Source: CAIKMD01 sp035605975
GTDB lineage: Bacteria > Pseudomonadota > Alphaproteobacteria > ATCC43930 > CGMCC-115725
Assembly (NCBI GenBank): GCA_035605975.1
Contig: DATNGG010000123.1
Coordinates: 1-64,000, forward strand
Length of the DNA stretch: 64,000 nt
Direction: 5' to 3'
Position 1 is the first letter of the stretch; each line of letters starts with the position of its first letter. A model generated the notes under the pieces. It saw only the letters and a list, made by a program, of their open reading frames with translations, was not told where the DNA came from and made no database searches. Position numbers and translations under genes: made by a program. Shown in pieces: positions 15,071-22,950 of the stretch.

Positions 15071-15742
15071 ATGGGCCAAAACATCGTGCTGACGAGCAAG
15101 GACGGGTTCAAGCTCGACGCCTACCGCGCCGATCCGTCCGGCAAGCCGCGCGGCGGTATCGTCGTGATCCAAGAGATTTTCGGCGTCAACCACCACATCA
15201 AATCCGTCACCGATCGCTATGCCCAGCTCGGCTATCTCGCCATCGCTCCGGCTTTGTTCGATCGCGTCGAGAAGGGATTCGATGTCGGCTATGACGGCTC
15301 GGCCATGGACAAGGCGCGCGGCCTCGCCGGCAAGGCCAATCTCGATCTGCGCCTCGCCGACACGCAAGCGGCGATCGATGTCGCCAAAGAGGCGGGCAAG
15401 GTCGCGGTGCTCGGCTATTGCATGGGCGGCTCGATCGCCTTCCTGTCGGCGACGCGGCTCAACAATGTCGCGTGCGGCGTCGGCTATTACGGCGGACAGA
15501 TCGCGCAAGTCTGCAGCGAGAAGCCCAAGGCGCCGATCCTCCTCCATTTCGGCGAGAAGGATCAGAGCATTCCCTTGACCGATGTCGAGAAGATCAAGGC
15601 GGCCCAGCCCAACGCGCCGATCTATGTTTATTTGGGCGCGGGCCATGGTTTCCATTGCGACGAGCGCGGCTCGTTCAACGCCGAAGCGGCGCAGGTCGCC
15701 GCCTGCCGCAGCCAGGAATTCCTCGTCAAGCACGTCGGGTAA
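15071..15742 (+). CDS. Dienelactone hydrolase family protein
   Basis: A 223-residue alpha/beta-hydrolase. The triad is visible: the nucleophile in LGYCMGGSIAF (Cys, as in true dienelactone hydrolases), Asp in HFGEKDQSIPL and His in GAGHGFHCDERG. The early IQEIFGVNHHIKSVTDRYA segment is also characteristic. The family hydrolyses dienelactones in aromatic degradation, but many members act on other esters and no aromatic pathway genes lie nearby. GAGGAGGAG lies just before the ATG, and TTTTATGATC upstream could be its promoter. It is followed by a REP-like repeat. Confidence 0.87.
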   Translation: MGQNIVLTSKDGFKLDAYRADPSGKPRGGIVVIQEIFGVNHHIKSVTDRYAQLGYLAIAPALFDRVEKGFDVGYDGSAMDKARGLAGKANLDLRLADTQAAIDVAKEAGKVAVLGYCMGGSIAFLSATRLNNVACGVGYYGGQIAQVCSEKPKAPILLHFGEKDQSIPLTDVEKIKAAQPNAPIYVYLGAGHGFHCDERGSFNAEAAQVAACRSQEFLVKHVG

Positions 15743-15774
15743 GTGAGCTTTATTAAGAACCCTCTACTCTTTGA

Positions 15775-15851
15775 TCGTCATGGCCGGGCTTGACCCGGCC
15801 ATCCACGAAACTTCAAGGCATGGATGCCCGGAACAAGTCCGGGCATGACGA
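15775..15851. repeat. REP/BIME-like double palindrome between convergent genes
   Basis: Two hairpins sit side by side. The first is ATGGCCGGG-CTTGA-CCCGGCCAT (about 15779-15801) and the second TGCCCGGA-ACAAG-TCCGGGCA (about 15823-15845). The whole is bracketed by TCGTCATG and CATGACGA, which are inverted copies. This is the layout of bacterial interspersed mosaic elements; similar palindromes are frequent between genes in GC-rich alphaproteobacteria. It lies between the convergent hydrolase and mtnA genes and may stabilise or terminate both mRNAs. Confidence 0.75.
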
Positions 15852-15862
15852 CAAAGACGGTC

Positions 15863-16987
15863 TCACCCCGCGTCCGCCCCGGCGGTGGCGCGGGGTTTCA
15901 TTTCCGGAAACAGTGACAACAACCCCTCGCGCGAGGCGGCGCACACGCCGCGCTCGGTGATGAGGCCCGAGACCAGCCGCGCCGGCGTCACGTCGAAAGC
16001 GAAATTGGCGGCGGGACTCTCGGCCGGCGTCAGCCGCACGGTCGCGACCGCGCCTGCGTCCGTCACCCCCGCGATCGCGGTGACCTCGGCGGGATCGCGC
16101 TCCTCGATCGGAATCTCGGCGATGCCGTCGCCGATCGACCAATCGATCGTCGGCGAGGGCAGCGCGACATAGAACGGCACGCCATTGTCCTTGGCGGCGA
16201 GTGCTTTGAGATACGTTCCGATCTTGTTGGCGACATCGCCCGAGGCCGCGGTGCGGTCGGTGCCGGTGATGCAGAGATCGACGCGGCCATGCTGCATCAG
16301 ATGGCCGCCGGCATTGTCGACGATCACCGTATGCGCCACGCCGTGCTGGCCCAGCTCCCAAGCGGTGAGGCTTGCGCCCTGATTGCGCGGCCGCGTCTCG
16401 TCGACCCAGACATGCAGCGGGATGCCGCGTTCATGCGCGCGATAAATCGGCGCTAGCGCCGTCCCCCAATCGACCGTCGCAAGCCAGCCGGCATTGCAAT
16501 GCGTGAGGACCTCGACGCGCCCTCGCCTGCCCTTCTTCTCCCAGGCGGCCTCGATCAGCGGCAGGCCGGCATCGGCGATGCCGCGGTTGATCGCGACATC
16601 CTCATCGCAGATCGCAGCGGCGCGCGCAAAGGCGGCTGCGGCGCGCTCAGGCGGCGGCAAAGGCGCGAGGAGACGGCGCATCTCCTCGAGCGCCCAGCGC
16701 AGATTGACCGCGGTCGGCCGCGTGGCGAGGAGCGTGCGGCACGCCGCCTCGAGCGCGGCATCGCGCGCATCGGCGCGCATCGCCAACGCCACGCCGTAAG
16801 CGGCGGCGGCGCCGATCAGCGGCGCGCCGCGCACCTGCATGGTGCGGATCGCCTGCGCCACGTCATCGAGGGTTTCGAGCCGTGCCGTCACCAGCGCATG
16901 CGGCAGCCGCGTCTGATCGATGATGCCGACGGCACTGCCATCCGCTTCGAGCCAGATGGTGCGCATCGGCTTGCCCGCGACCTTCAT
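15863..16987 (-). CDS. mtnA: S-methyl-5-thioribose-1-phosphate isomerase
   Basis: Methionine-salvage aldose-ketose isomerase of the eIF2B-like family, turning methylthioribose 1-phosphate into methylthioribulose 1-phosphate. The 374 residues include MQVRGAPLIGAAAAYGVALA, VLTHCNAGWLATVDWGTALAP (catalytic Cys), VWVDETRPRNQGASLTAWEL and DRTAASGDVANKIGTYLKAL (catalytic Asp region). The ATG at 16987 is chosen over upstream in-frame codons because it lies four bases after the mtnP stop and matches the usual N-terminus (MRTIWLEADGSAVGIIDQT). Paired with mtnP; later salvage steps are not in the window. Confidence 0.94.
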   Translation of the reverse strand: MKVAGKPMRTIWLEADGSAVGIIDQTRLPHALVTARLETLDDVAQAIRTMQVRGAPLIGAAAAYGVALAMRADARDAALEAACRTLLATRPTAVNLRWALEEMRRLLAPLPPPERAAAAFARAAAICDEDVAINRGIADAGLPLIEAAWEKKGRRGRVEVLTHCNAGWLATVDWGTALAPIYRAHERGIPLHVWVDETRPRNQGASLTAWELGQHGVAHTVIVDNAGGHLMQHGRVDLCITGTDRTAASGDVANKIGTYLKALAAKDNGVPFYVALPSPTIDWSIGDGIAEIPIEERDPAEVTAIAGVTDAGAVATVRLTPAESPAANFAFDVTPARLVSGLITERGVCAASREGLLSLFPEMKPRATAGADAG

Positions 16988-16991
16988 CGCC

Positions 16992-17864
16992 TCACGCCTT
17001 TTTGAGAACGCGGCCCGCGACCGCCTCGAGCCGGGCGAGCACGGCGGGATCGCGCGCCTCGGGTGCGGTGATGAGCGCCGCGTCGAGCGCGTGGCGGCAG
17101 CCTTCGGGGCAGGTCGCATCGCGTGCGGTCAAGGGCACCACCGCCCTCACCAGCGCCTTGGCCGCATCGGCATTGCTGCTCAGAACCTTCAGGATCATAT
17201 CGACGGTGACATGGTCATGCGCCGGATGCCAGCAATCGTAATCCGTCACCATGGCGACGGTCGCATAGCAGAGCTCGGCTTCGCGGGCGAGCTTCGCCTC
17301 GGGCATGTTGGTCATGCCTATCACATCGCAATTCCACGGCCCGCGATAAAGGTCGCTCTCGGCGCGGGTCGAGAATTGCGGGCCTTCGATGACGATGTAG
17401 GTGCCGCCCTGGACGAGTGCGATTCCGGCCGCGCGCCCGGCCTCCGAGAGGCGGTGGCCGAGGCGCCGGCACACCGGCCGCGCCATCGACACATGGGCGA
17501 CGCAGCCGGCGCCGAAAAAGCTCTTCTCGCGGGCGAAGGTGCGATCGATGAACTGATCGACCAGCACGAAGCTGCCGGGCGGCAGCTCTTCCTTGAGGCT
17601 GCCGACCGCCGAAAGCGAGATGATATCCGTGACGCCCGCGCGTTTCAGCGCGTCGATATTGGCGCGGAAATTGATCGCGCTCGGCGGCAGACGATGGCCG
17701 CGTCCGTGGCGCGGCAGAAAGACCACGCGCACGCCCTCGAGCTCGCCAAAGCACAGCGCGTCCGAGGGCTCGCCGAAAGGTGAAGCAACGCGGCGCCATT
17801 CGACCTTGCTCAGCCCGTCGATCTGGTAGAGCCCGCTGCCGCCGATAATGCCGATTGTTGCCAT
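16992..17864 (-). CDS. mtnP: S-methyl-5'-thioadenosine phosphorylase
   Basis: Cleaves methylthioadenosine with phosphate to adenine and methylthioribose 1-phosphate, the substrate of the adjacent mtnA. The 290-residue protein has the trimeric phosphorylase motifs IGIIGGSGLYQIDGL, VFLPRHGRGHRLPPSAINFR, EGPQFSTRAESDLYR and GMTNMPEAKLAREAELCYA. The ATG at 17864 gives the canonical start MATIGIIGGSG; an upstream in-frame codon at 17900 is not needed. It is the first gene of a two-gene unit with mtnA. Adenine released here could feed the apt gene at 44922. Confidence 0.95.
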   Translation of the reverse strand: MATIGIIGGSGLYQIDGLSKVEWRRVASPFGEPSDALCFGELEGVRVVFLPRHGRGHRLPPSAINFRANIDALKRAGVTDIISLSAVGSLKEELPPGSFVLVDQFIDRTFAREKSFFGAGCVAHVSMARPVCRRLGHRLSEAGRAAGIALVQGGTYIVIEGPQFSTRAESDLYRGPWNCDVIGMTNMPEAKLAREAELCYATVAMVTDYDCWHPAHDHVTVDMILKVLSSNADAAKALVRAVVPLTARDATCPEGCRHALDAALITAPEARDPAVLARLEAVAGRVLKKA

Positions 17865-17969
17865 GGGGGCGAGTTTCCCCGCGCCAAGGCCGCGCCGCAA
17901 TAGGCAAGAGCGGCGATTGTCGCCGGCGCGGCACCATGAGATGATGCGCCGCTTCGGGGGAGGGCACCC

Positions 17970-18615
17970 ATGACGCTTCGGGTATGGGCTTGTCTCGCCG
18001 GCCTCGTGCCGATGCTCGGGCCGCTCGCCGCGCCAAGCAGCGCGGCGCTGCGCTATACCGGCTTAGGCGCGACCCTCCAATCCAGCACCAACGGCGCGCC
18101 GCAAGCAATTCCCGCAACGGTCCTGCGCCCCGAGGGCGCGGGCCCCTTCCCGGCGATCGTCATCGCGCATGATTGCAGCGGGCTCGGCGCGCATTCGAGC
18201 GGCTCGCCCGGCCGTTGGGCGAGCCTCCTCGCCGGCGAAGGCTATGTCGTCATCATCGGCATGATGGGCGGCTCGCATGGCGGCGCGACCACGCTTGCGA
18301 CCATGGTCGATGCGGCGAGCCCGCTGGTGCGGCAGGCGCTCCGAGAAGGACGACTGGACGCCCGCCGATCAATGCCAGGCGCTGGCGCAGAGGGCGCAGG
18401 AAGCGGGCCTGCCGGTGTCGCTCAAAATTTATCCGGGCGCCTATCACGCCTTCGATAGCGCCTTCCCGGTGCGCTATATCGCCGAGCGCCGCAACGTCAA
18501 CAAGGAGGATGGCCGCGGCGCCACCACCGGCGGCAACGCCGCCGCATGGCAAGACAGCATCCTTCAGGTGAAGAGCTTCTTCGGCCGCTATCTCCGAGGC
18601 GCGGCCAAAGATTAG
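17970..18615 (+). pseudogene. Decayed secreted dienelactone hydrolase-like gene
   Basis: Two reading frames carry parts of one alpha/beta-hydrolase. The first (from ATG 17970) has a signal peptide, PFPAIVIAHDCSGLGAHSSG, a shortened stretch leading straight into GMMGGSHGGATTLATM, and then loses homology after about 18335. The second frame (from about 18340 to the TAA at 18615) resumes with EKDDWTPADQCQALAQRAQ and IYPGAYHAFDSAFP, which hold the Asp and His of the triad. Compared with intact relatives, the segment before the nucleophile elbow and the one after it are missing, so at least two deletions, one of them frameshifting, are inferred. Confidence 0.72.
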
Positions 18616-18624
18616 CCGGCCGCG

Positions 18625-19386
18625 TTAATGCACCTCGGCCCAGATCTTGCGCTTGGCGGCGTAGAGAATGCCGGTCATCACGAGCAGGAAGATGATCACC
18701 TTGGCGCCGGTGCGCTTGCGGTCTTCCTGATGCGGATCGGCCGCCCAGGCGAGGAAGGTGACGACGTCATGCGCCTCCTGCGCGACCGTCGCCTTGGTGC
18801 CGTCCGAATAGGTGACGATGTCGTCCGAGAGCGGCGGCGGCATGGCGATCTGGTGGCCGGGGAAATACTTGTCGTAGTTCATGTTCTCGCGCAGCTTGAC
18901 GCCCGGCGGCGGATCGCTGAACCCGGTCAGCAGATCGTAGACATAGTCGGCCCCGCCCTCGCGCGCATAGACGATCACCGAGAGATCGGGCGGCAACGCG
19001 CCGTTATGCGCGGCGCGGCTCGCCTGATCGTTGGGGAAAGGCGCAACGAAGTGATCGGAGGCCCGGCCCGGACGCTGATACATGTCGCCCTGATCGTTGG
19101 GCCCGTCGGTCACCTGCTTTTGCGCCGCGATCGCCTTGATCTCGTTCTCGCCGAAGCCGATGCCGGAGAGATCGTGATAGGAGAGCAAGGACATCGCATG
19201 GCAGTTCGAGCAAACCTGGTCGTAGACCTGGAAGCCGCGCTGCAAGGCGGCGCGATCGAAGGTGCCGAACGGACCCTCGAAGGACCAGCTTTGATGCGGC
19301 AGCGGCGGGGTTGCCTCTTCCTGGGCGCGGAGCGCGGGCGCGGCGAGCGTCAAGGCGGCGATGATGGCGAGCGTGAGCTTCAACAT
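18625..19386 (-). CDS. petC: Cytochrome c1 of the bc1 complex
   Basis: Periplasmic, membrane-anchored haem c subunit that takes electrons from the Rieske protein and passes them to cytochrome c. The 253-residue protein has a cleavable signal peptide (LAAPALRAQEE), the haem c motif CSNCH with MSLLSYHDLSG after it, and an axial-ligand region with Met (HQIAMPPPLSDDIVTY). A C-terminal anchor (VIIFLLVMTGILYAAKRK) is followed by a short cytoplasmic end. Unlike many Rhodobacterales it is a separate gene from cytochrome b. Its ATG shares one base with the petB stop. Confidence 0.96.
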   Translation of the reverse strand: MLKLTLAIIAALTLAAPALRAQEEATPPLPHQSWSFEGPFGTFDRAALQRGFQVYDQVCSNCHAMSLLSYHDLSGIGFGENEIKAIAAQKQVTDGPNDQGDMYQRPGRASDHFVAPFPNDQASRAAHNGALPPDLSVIVYAREGGADYVYDLLTGFSDPPPGVKLRENMNYDKYFPGHQIAMPPPLSDDIVTYSDGTKATVAQEAHDVVTFLAWAADPHQEDRKRTGAKVIIFLLVMTGILYAAKRKIWAEVH

Positions 19387-20657
19387 CACGGCTTCTCCAT
19401 CCGCGCCGCCGCGCCGGCGAGCTTGCCGCCGCCTTTGGTGACCGCGGCGCTGATGCTGGTCGGCAGCGGCAGCGGCCGCTCGAAAATCCCGATCAGCGGG
19501 ATCAGCACCAGGAAGTGAACGAAGTAGTAGAGCGTCGCGACGCGGCCGGTGAAGACATACCAGCCCTCGGGTCGGTGCGCGCCGACATAGCCGAGCACCA
19601 GCACGTCGATGACCAACAGCCAGAAGACCCACTTGTAAACCGGGCGGAAGCGCGCGCTTCGCACCGGCGAGGTGTCGAGCCAGGGCAGGACGAAAAGGAT
19701 GAAGATCGACGAGAACATGGCGATGACGCCGGCCAGCTTCGCCTTGATGAAGAGAATGTCCGGCACCGAGCGCAGCATCGCGTAGAACGGCAGGAAGTAC
19801 CATTCGGGCACGATCTCGGGTGGGGTTTGCAGCGGATTGGCGCGGATATAGTTCTGTGGATCGCCCAGGAGATTGGGGAAATAGAACACGAAGACCGCGA
19901 AGATGATGAGGAAGACGCCGAGCCCGAACGCGTCCTTCACCGTGTAATAGGGGTGGAAGGGAATGCTGTCCTGCGGGCCCTTGCGGTCGATGCCCAGGGG
20001 ATTGTTCGAGCCGTGAGTGTGCAGCGCCATGATGTGCAGCCCGACGATGCCGAGGATGACGAAGGGCAAGAGGTAGTGCAGCGCGTAGAAGCGGTTGAGC
20101 GTCGGGTTGGCGACGGCAAAGCCGCCCCACAGCCAGGTGACGATGTCGTTCCCCACCACCGGGATCGCCGAGAACAAGTTGGTGATGACGGTCGCGCCCC
20201 AGAAGCTCATCTGGCCCCAAGGCAGCACGTAGCCCATGAAGGCCGTCGCCATCATTGTCAGCAGGATGAGCACGCCGAGCATCCACAACAGCTCGCGCGG
20301 CGCCTTGTAGGAGCCGTAATAGAGGCCGCGAAAGATATGGATGTAGGTGACGATGAAGAAGAACGACGCGCCGTTCATATGGATGTAGCGGATGAGCCAT
20401 CCATAATTCACCTGGCGCATGATCCGCTCGACGGAATCGAAGGCGAGATCGACGTTCGGCGTGTACTCCATCGCGAGGAAGATGCCGGTCAAAATCATGA
20501 TGACGAGCATGATCCCGGCGAGCGAGCCGAAATTCCACCAATAGCTCAGGTTCTTCGGCGTCGGATATTCATGCAGCTCGTGCCGCATGAAGGTGAAGAT
20601 CGGCAGTCGGTGGTCGATCCACTCAACGACCTTGCTTTGCGATTGCGGGGCGGCCAT
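19386..20657 (-). CDS. petB: Cytochrome b of the bc1 complex
   Basis: Core membrane subunit of ubiquinol:cytochrome c reductase, binding two haems b and the Qo/Qi sites. The 423-residue protein has about eight membrane segments. Recognisable features are NLSYWWNFGSLAG, the QVNYGWLIRYIHMNGASFFF region with haem-ligating His, GYVLPWGQMSFWGATV, the Qo-site PEWY motif in IVPEWYFLPFYAMLRS, and a C-terminal ILPLP-like anchor. Full-length bacterial cytochrome b (not the split b6/subunit IV form). It lies between petA (13-base gap) and petC (one-base overlap). Confidence 0.97.
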   Translation of the reverse strand: MAAPQSQSKVVEWIDHRLPIFTFMRHELHEYPTPKNLSYWWNFGSLAGIMLVIMILTGIFLAMEYTPNVDLAFDSVERIMRQVNYGWLIRYIHMNGASFFFIVTYIHIFRGLYYGSYKAPRELLWMLGVLILLTMMATAFMGYVLPWGQMSFWGATVITNLFSAIPVVGNDIVTWLWGGFAVANPTLNRFYALHYLLPFVILGIVGLHIMALHTHGSNNPLGIDRKGPQDSIPFHPYYTVKDAFGLGVFLIIFAVFVFYFPNLLGDPQNYIRANPLQTPPEIVPEWYFLPFYAMLRSVPDILFIKAKLAGVIAMFSSIFILFVLPWLDTSPVRSARFRPVYKWVFWLLVIDVLVLGYVGAHRPEGWYVFTGRVATLYYFVHFLVLIPLIGIFERPLPLPTSISAAVTKGGGKLAGAAARMEKP

Positions 20658-20670
20658 GGCGCGGATGTTC

Positions 20671-21324
20671 CTAGATCTGCTCGATCGAATTGAAGTCGAA
20701 GGTGGAATCGGGCGGGTTCTCGCCGATGCGGATCACCGTGTCGCTGACAAAGTGATAGGGCGGCACCGGCAAATTGTAAGGCGCGGGCACGTTCTGGAAG
20801 ACGCGGCCGGCGAGATCGTAGCGCGAGCCGTGACACGGACAGAAATAGCCGCCTGGCCAGTTCGGGCTGATCGAGCCGGGCTGCGGCGTGAATTCCGGCA
20901 CGCAGCCGAGATGGGTGCAGATGCCGACCAGCACCAAGAGCTCGGGCTTGATCGAGCGGTAGACGTTCTTGGCGTAGGCGCCCTGCTGATCGGCGCTCGA
21001 ATTCGGGTCGCGCAGCTGGCCCGCATCCTTATCGGCCTTGAGCGTCGCGATCTGATCGGGCGTCCGGTGAACGATGAAGATCGGGCGGCTGCGCCACAGC
21101 ACGATAATCTGCTGTCCCGGCTGGACGCCCGAGATATCGATGTCGATCGGCGCGCCGGCGGCAAGCGTGTCGCTCGCCGGATTCATGCTCGTGATCAGCG
21201 GCCAGACCGCGCAGGCCGCGCCGATCCCGGCCACCGCCGTCGCCGCCAGCGAGAGAAAATCCCGCCGCGTCCCGCCCTCGGGGCCATGCGCATCCATCGG
21301 GCCTGGTCGCGCGGTTTCCGCCAT
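20671..21324 (-). CDS. petA: Rieske iron-sulfur subunit of the bc1 complex
   Basis: The 2Fe-2S subunit that oxidises ubiquinol at the Qo site and shuttles electrons to cytochrome c1. The 217-residue protein has a twin-arginine region (TRRDFLSLAATAVAG) leading into an uncleaved membrane helix. The cluster-binding boxes are CTHLGC and CPCHGS, and a C-terminal strand domain follows. The ATG at 21324 has GAGAGG before it; a longer in-frame start at 21393 gives unrelated residues. It is the first gene of petABC and is divergent from trmL-hemF. Confidence 0.96.
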   Translation of the reverse strand: MAETARPGPMDAHGPEGGTRRDFLSLAATAVAGIGAACAVWPLITSMNPASDTLAAGAPIDIDISGVQPGQQIIVLWRSRPIFIVHRTPDQIATLKADKDAGQLRDPNSSADQQGAYAKNVYRSIKPELLVLVGICTHLGCVPEFTPQPGSISPNWPGGYFCPCHGSRYDLAGRVFQNVPAPYNLPVPPYHFVSDTVIRIGENPPDSTFDFNSIEQI

Positions 21325-21482
21325 GAATTCCCCTCTCTTCGGTCCTATTCTGTCGCGCAAAGCCGCCGAGCGGAATCGCGCGAGCCACGGCATCGAGACG
21401 ATGCAGTCCGCGGCGGAAGCTATACTGTTGAACGAAGCCGACTATGCGACATCCTGCCGCACGAAGAGGAGGCAAGCCCGTC

Positions 21483-21944
21483 ATGCGGCTCGTGCTTTAC
21501 GAACCCGACATTCCGCAAAACACCGGCGCGATTTTGCGCCTCGCCGCCTGCCTCGGCATCGCCGCCGATTTGATCGAGCCCTTCGGCTTTCTTTGGGAGG
21601 ATCGCCGTTTGAAGCGCGCCGGCATGGACTATCTCGATCTGGCCCAGCATGCGCGCCACGCCTCCTGGTCACGCTATTTCGCGGCGCGCGGCGGCGGCCG
21701 GCTGGTGCTGCTGACGACGCGCGGCACCATTGCCTATCACCGCTTCGCCTTTCGCTCCGACGACAATCTGCTGTTGGGACGCGAATCGAGCGGCGTGCCG
21801 GAGTCGGTCCATGCCGTCGTCGATGCGCGAGTGGCGATCCCGGTGCGCGCGCCGGCGCGCTCGCTCAATGTCGCGCTCGCTGCTTCCATGGTATTGGGAG
21901 AGGCGATGAGGCAAACGGGACAATGGCCCGAGGCGGCGCCATGA
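21483..21944 (+). CDS. trmL: tRNA (cytidine/uridine-34 2'-O)-methyltransferase
   Basis: SPOUT-class enzyme that methylates the wobble ribose of tRNA-Leu isoacceptors. The 153-residue protein has MRLVLYEPDIPQNTGAILRL at the start, DYLDLAQHARHASWSRY in the middle and the knotted SAM site LLLGRESSGVPESVH with IPVRAPARSLNVALAASMVL. AAGAGGAGGC lies upstream of the ATG at 21483. A TATACT at 21421 is a possible -10 for this direction. It overlaps hemF by four bases (ATGA). Confidence 0.93.
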   Translation: MRLVLYEPDIPQNTGAILRLAACLGIAADLIEPFGFLWEDRRLKRAGMDYLDLAQHARHASWSRYFAARGGGRLVLLTTRGTIAYHRFAFRSDDNLLLGRESSGVPESVHAVVDARVAIPVRAPARSLNVALAASMVLGEAMRQTGQWPEAAP

Positions 21945-22777
21945 GCGAAGAGACGCCGCATCAGCGGGAGGCGCGAGCCTGGTTCGAGGCGCTGCGCGAT
22001 CGCATCTGCACGGCGCTCGAGGCGATCGAGACGGAAGTTGCCGGCGCCGACGCGCGCTTCCAGCGCACGCCATGGGAGCGCGAAGGCGGCGGCGGCGGCG
22101 GCACGATCGCGCTCCTCAAAGGCCAGGTCTTCGAGAAGGCCGGCGTCAATGTCTCGACCGTCTGGGGCGAGTTCAGTGCCGAATTTCGCGGCCAGATTCC
22201 CGGCGCCGAAAGCGATCCGCGCTTTTGGGCGAGCGGCATCTCGCTCGTCATTCATCCGCGCTCGCCGCTGGTGCCGGCGGTGCACATGAACACGCGGCAT
22301 CTCGTCACGACGAAATCCTGGTTCGGCGGCGGCGCCGACCTGACGCCGATCTATCCGGTCGCGGCGGATACGCAAGAGTTCCATGCGGCGCTCAAAGCCG
22401 CATGCGACAAGCACGATCCCGCCTATCACCCGCGCTTCAAAGCCTGGTGCGACGAATATTTCTTTTTGAAGCACCGCAACGAGCCGCGCGGCGTGGGCGG
22501 AATTTTCTTCGACTATCTCGACAGCGGCGATTGGGCGCGCGATTTCGCCTTCACCCGCGATGTCGGCGAGGCGTTTCTCGGCGTCTATCCGGCGCTGGTG
22601 CGCCGCCACATGCGCGAGCGCTGGACCGAGGAGCAGCGGCGTTTTCAGCTCGTCCGCCGCGGCCGCTATGTCGAGTTCAATCTCATCTATGACCGCGGCA
22701 CGCTCTTCGGCCTCAAGACCGGCGGCCATGTCGAAGCGATCCTCATGTCGCTGCCGCCCGAGGTGAGTTGGCCCTAG
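21941..22777 (+). CDS. hemF: Oxygen-dependent coproporphyrinogen III oxidase
   Basis: Converts coproporphyrinogen III to protoporphyrinogen IX using oxygen. The 278-residue protein shows WEREGGGGGGTIALLKGQVF followed by EKAGVNVSTVWGEF, PAVHMNTRHLVTTKSWFGGG, YHPRFKAWCDEYFFLKHRNE and RRGRYVEFNLIYDRGTLFGL, all diagnostic of HemF. The cytochrome bc1 operon transcribed away from it is a direct consumer of haem, and this gene set is often found together in alphaproteobacteria. It ends where the palindromic array at 22778 begins. Confidence 0.96.
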   Translation: MSEETPHQREARAWFEALRDRICTALEAIETEVAGADARFQRTPWEREGGGGGGTIALLKGQVFEKAGVNVSTVWGEFSAEFRGQIPGAESDPRFWASGISLVIHPRSPLVPAVHMNTRHLVTTKSWFGGGADLTPIYPVAADTQEFHAALKAACDKHDPAYHPRFKAWCDEYFFLKHRNEPRGVGGIFFDYLDSGDWARDFAFTRDVGEAFLGVYPALVRRHMRERWTEEQRRFQLVRRGRYVEFNLIYDRGTLFGLKTGGHVEAILMSLPPEVSWP

Positions 22778-22950
22778 GCGTAGCACAGGCGCAGCGCGAA
22801 TCTTCAGCGCTGCGCCATCGTGCGAAGCAAAGAAAATCACGTAGCACAGGCACGCGAAGCGTGCCGCCGTGCGAAGCGGAGGGACCGCGTAGCACAGGCG
22901 CAGCGCGACTCTTCAGCGCTGCGCCGTCGTGCGAAGCAGAGAAACTCACG
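22778..22950. repeat. Three tandem palindromic repeats with exchanged stems
   Basis: Three copies of about 45-65 bases lie at about 22778-22840, 22841-22886 and 22887-22950. Each begins GTAGCACAGG and ends with a CGTGCGAAGC box. Copies 1 and 3 contain the stem GGCGCAGCGC / GCGCTGCGCC with the loop GAxTCTTCA. Copy 2 contains a different stem, GGCACGC-GAA-GCGTGCC. The outer GCAC/GTGC also pair. The array fills the spacer between the convergent hemF and CCA-enzyme genes and touches the stop codons of both. Confidence 0.8.

Noticed and set aside
18625..20541. 638-codon frame that appears to fuse cytochrome c1 to an upstream extension
   Set aside because: The extension is the wrong frame of petB, which is fully supported by its own frame; petC starts at 19386.
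22778..22950. Possible CRISPR array
   Set aside because: Units are directly adjacent, palindromic and lack unique spacers of constant length; no cas genes are near.
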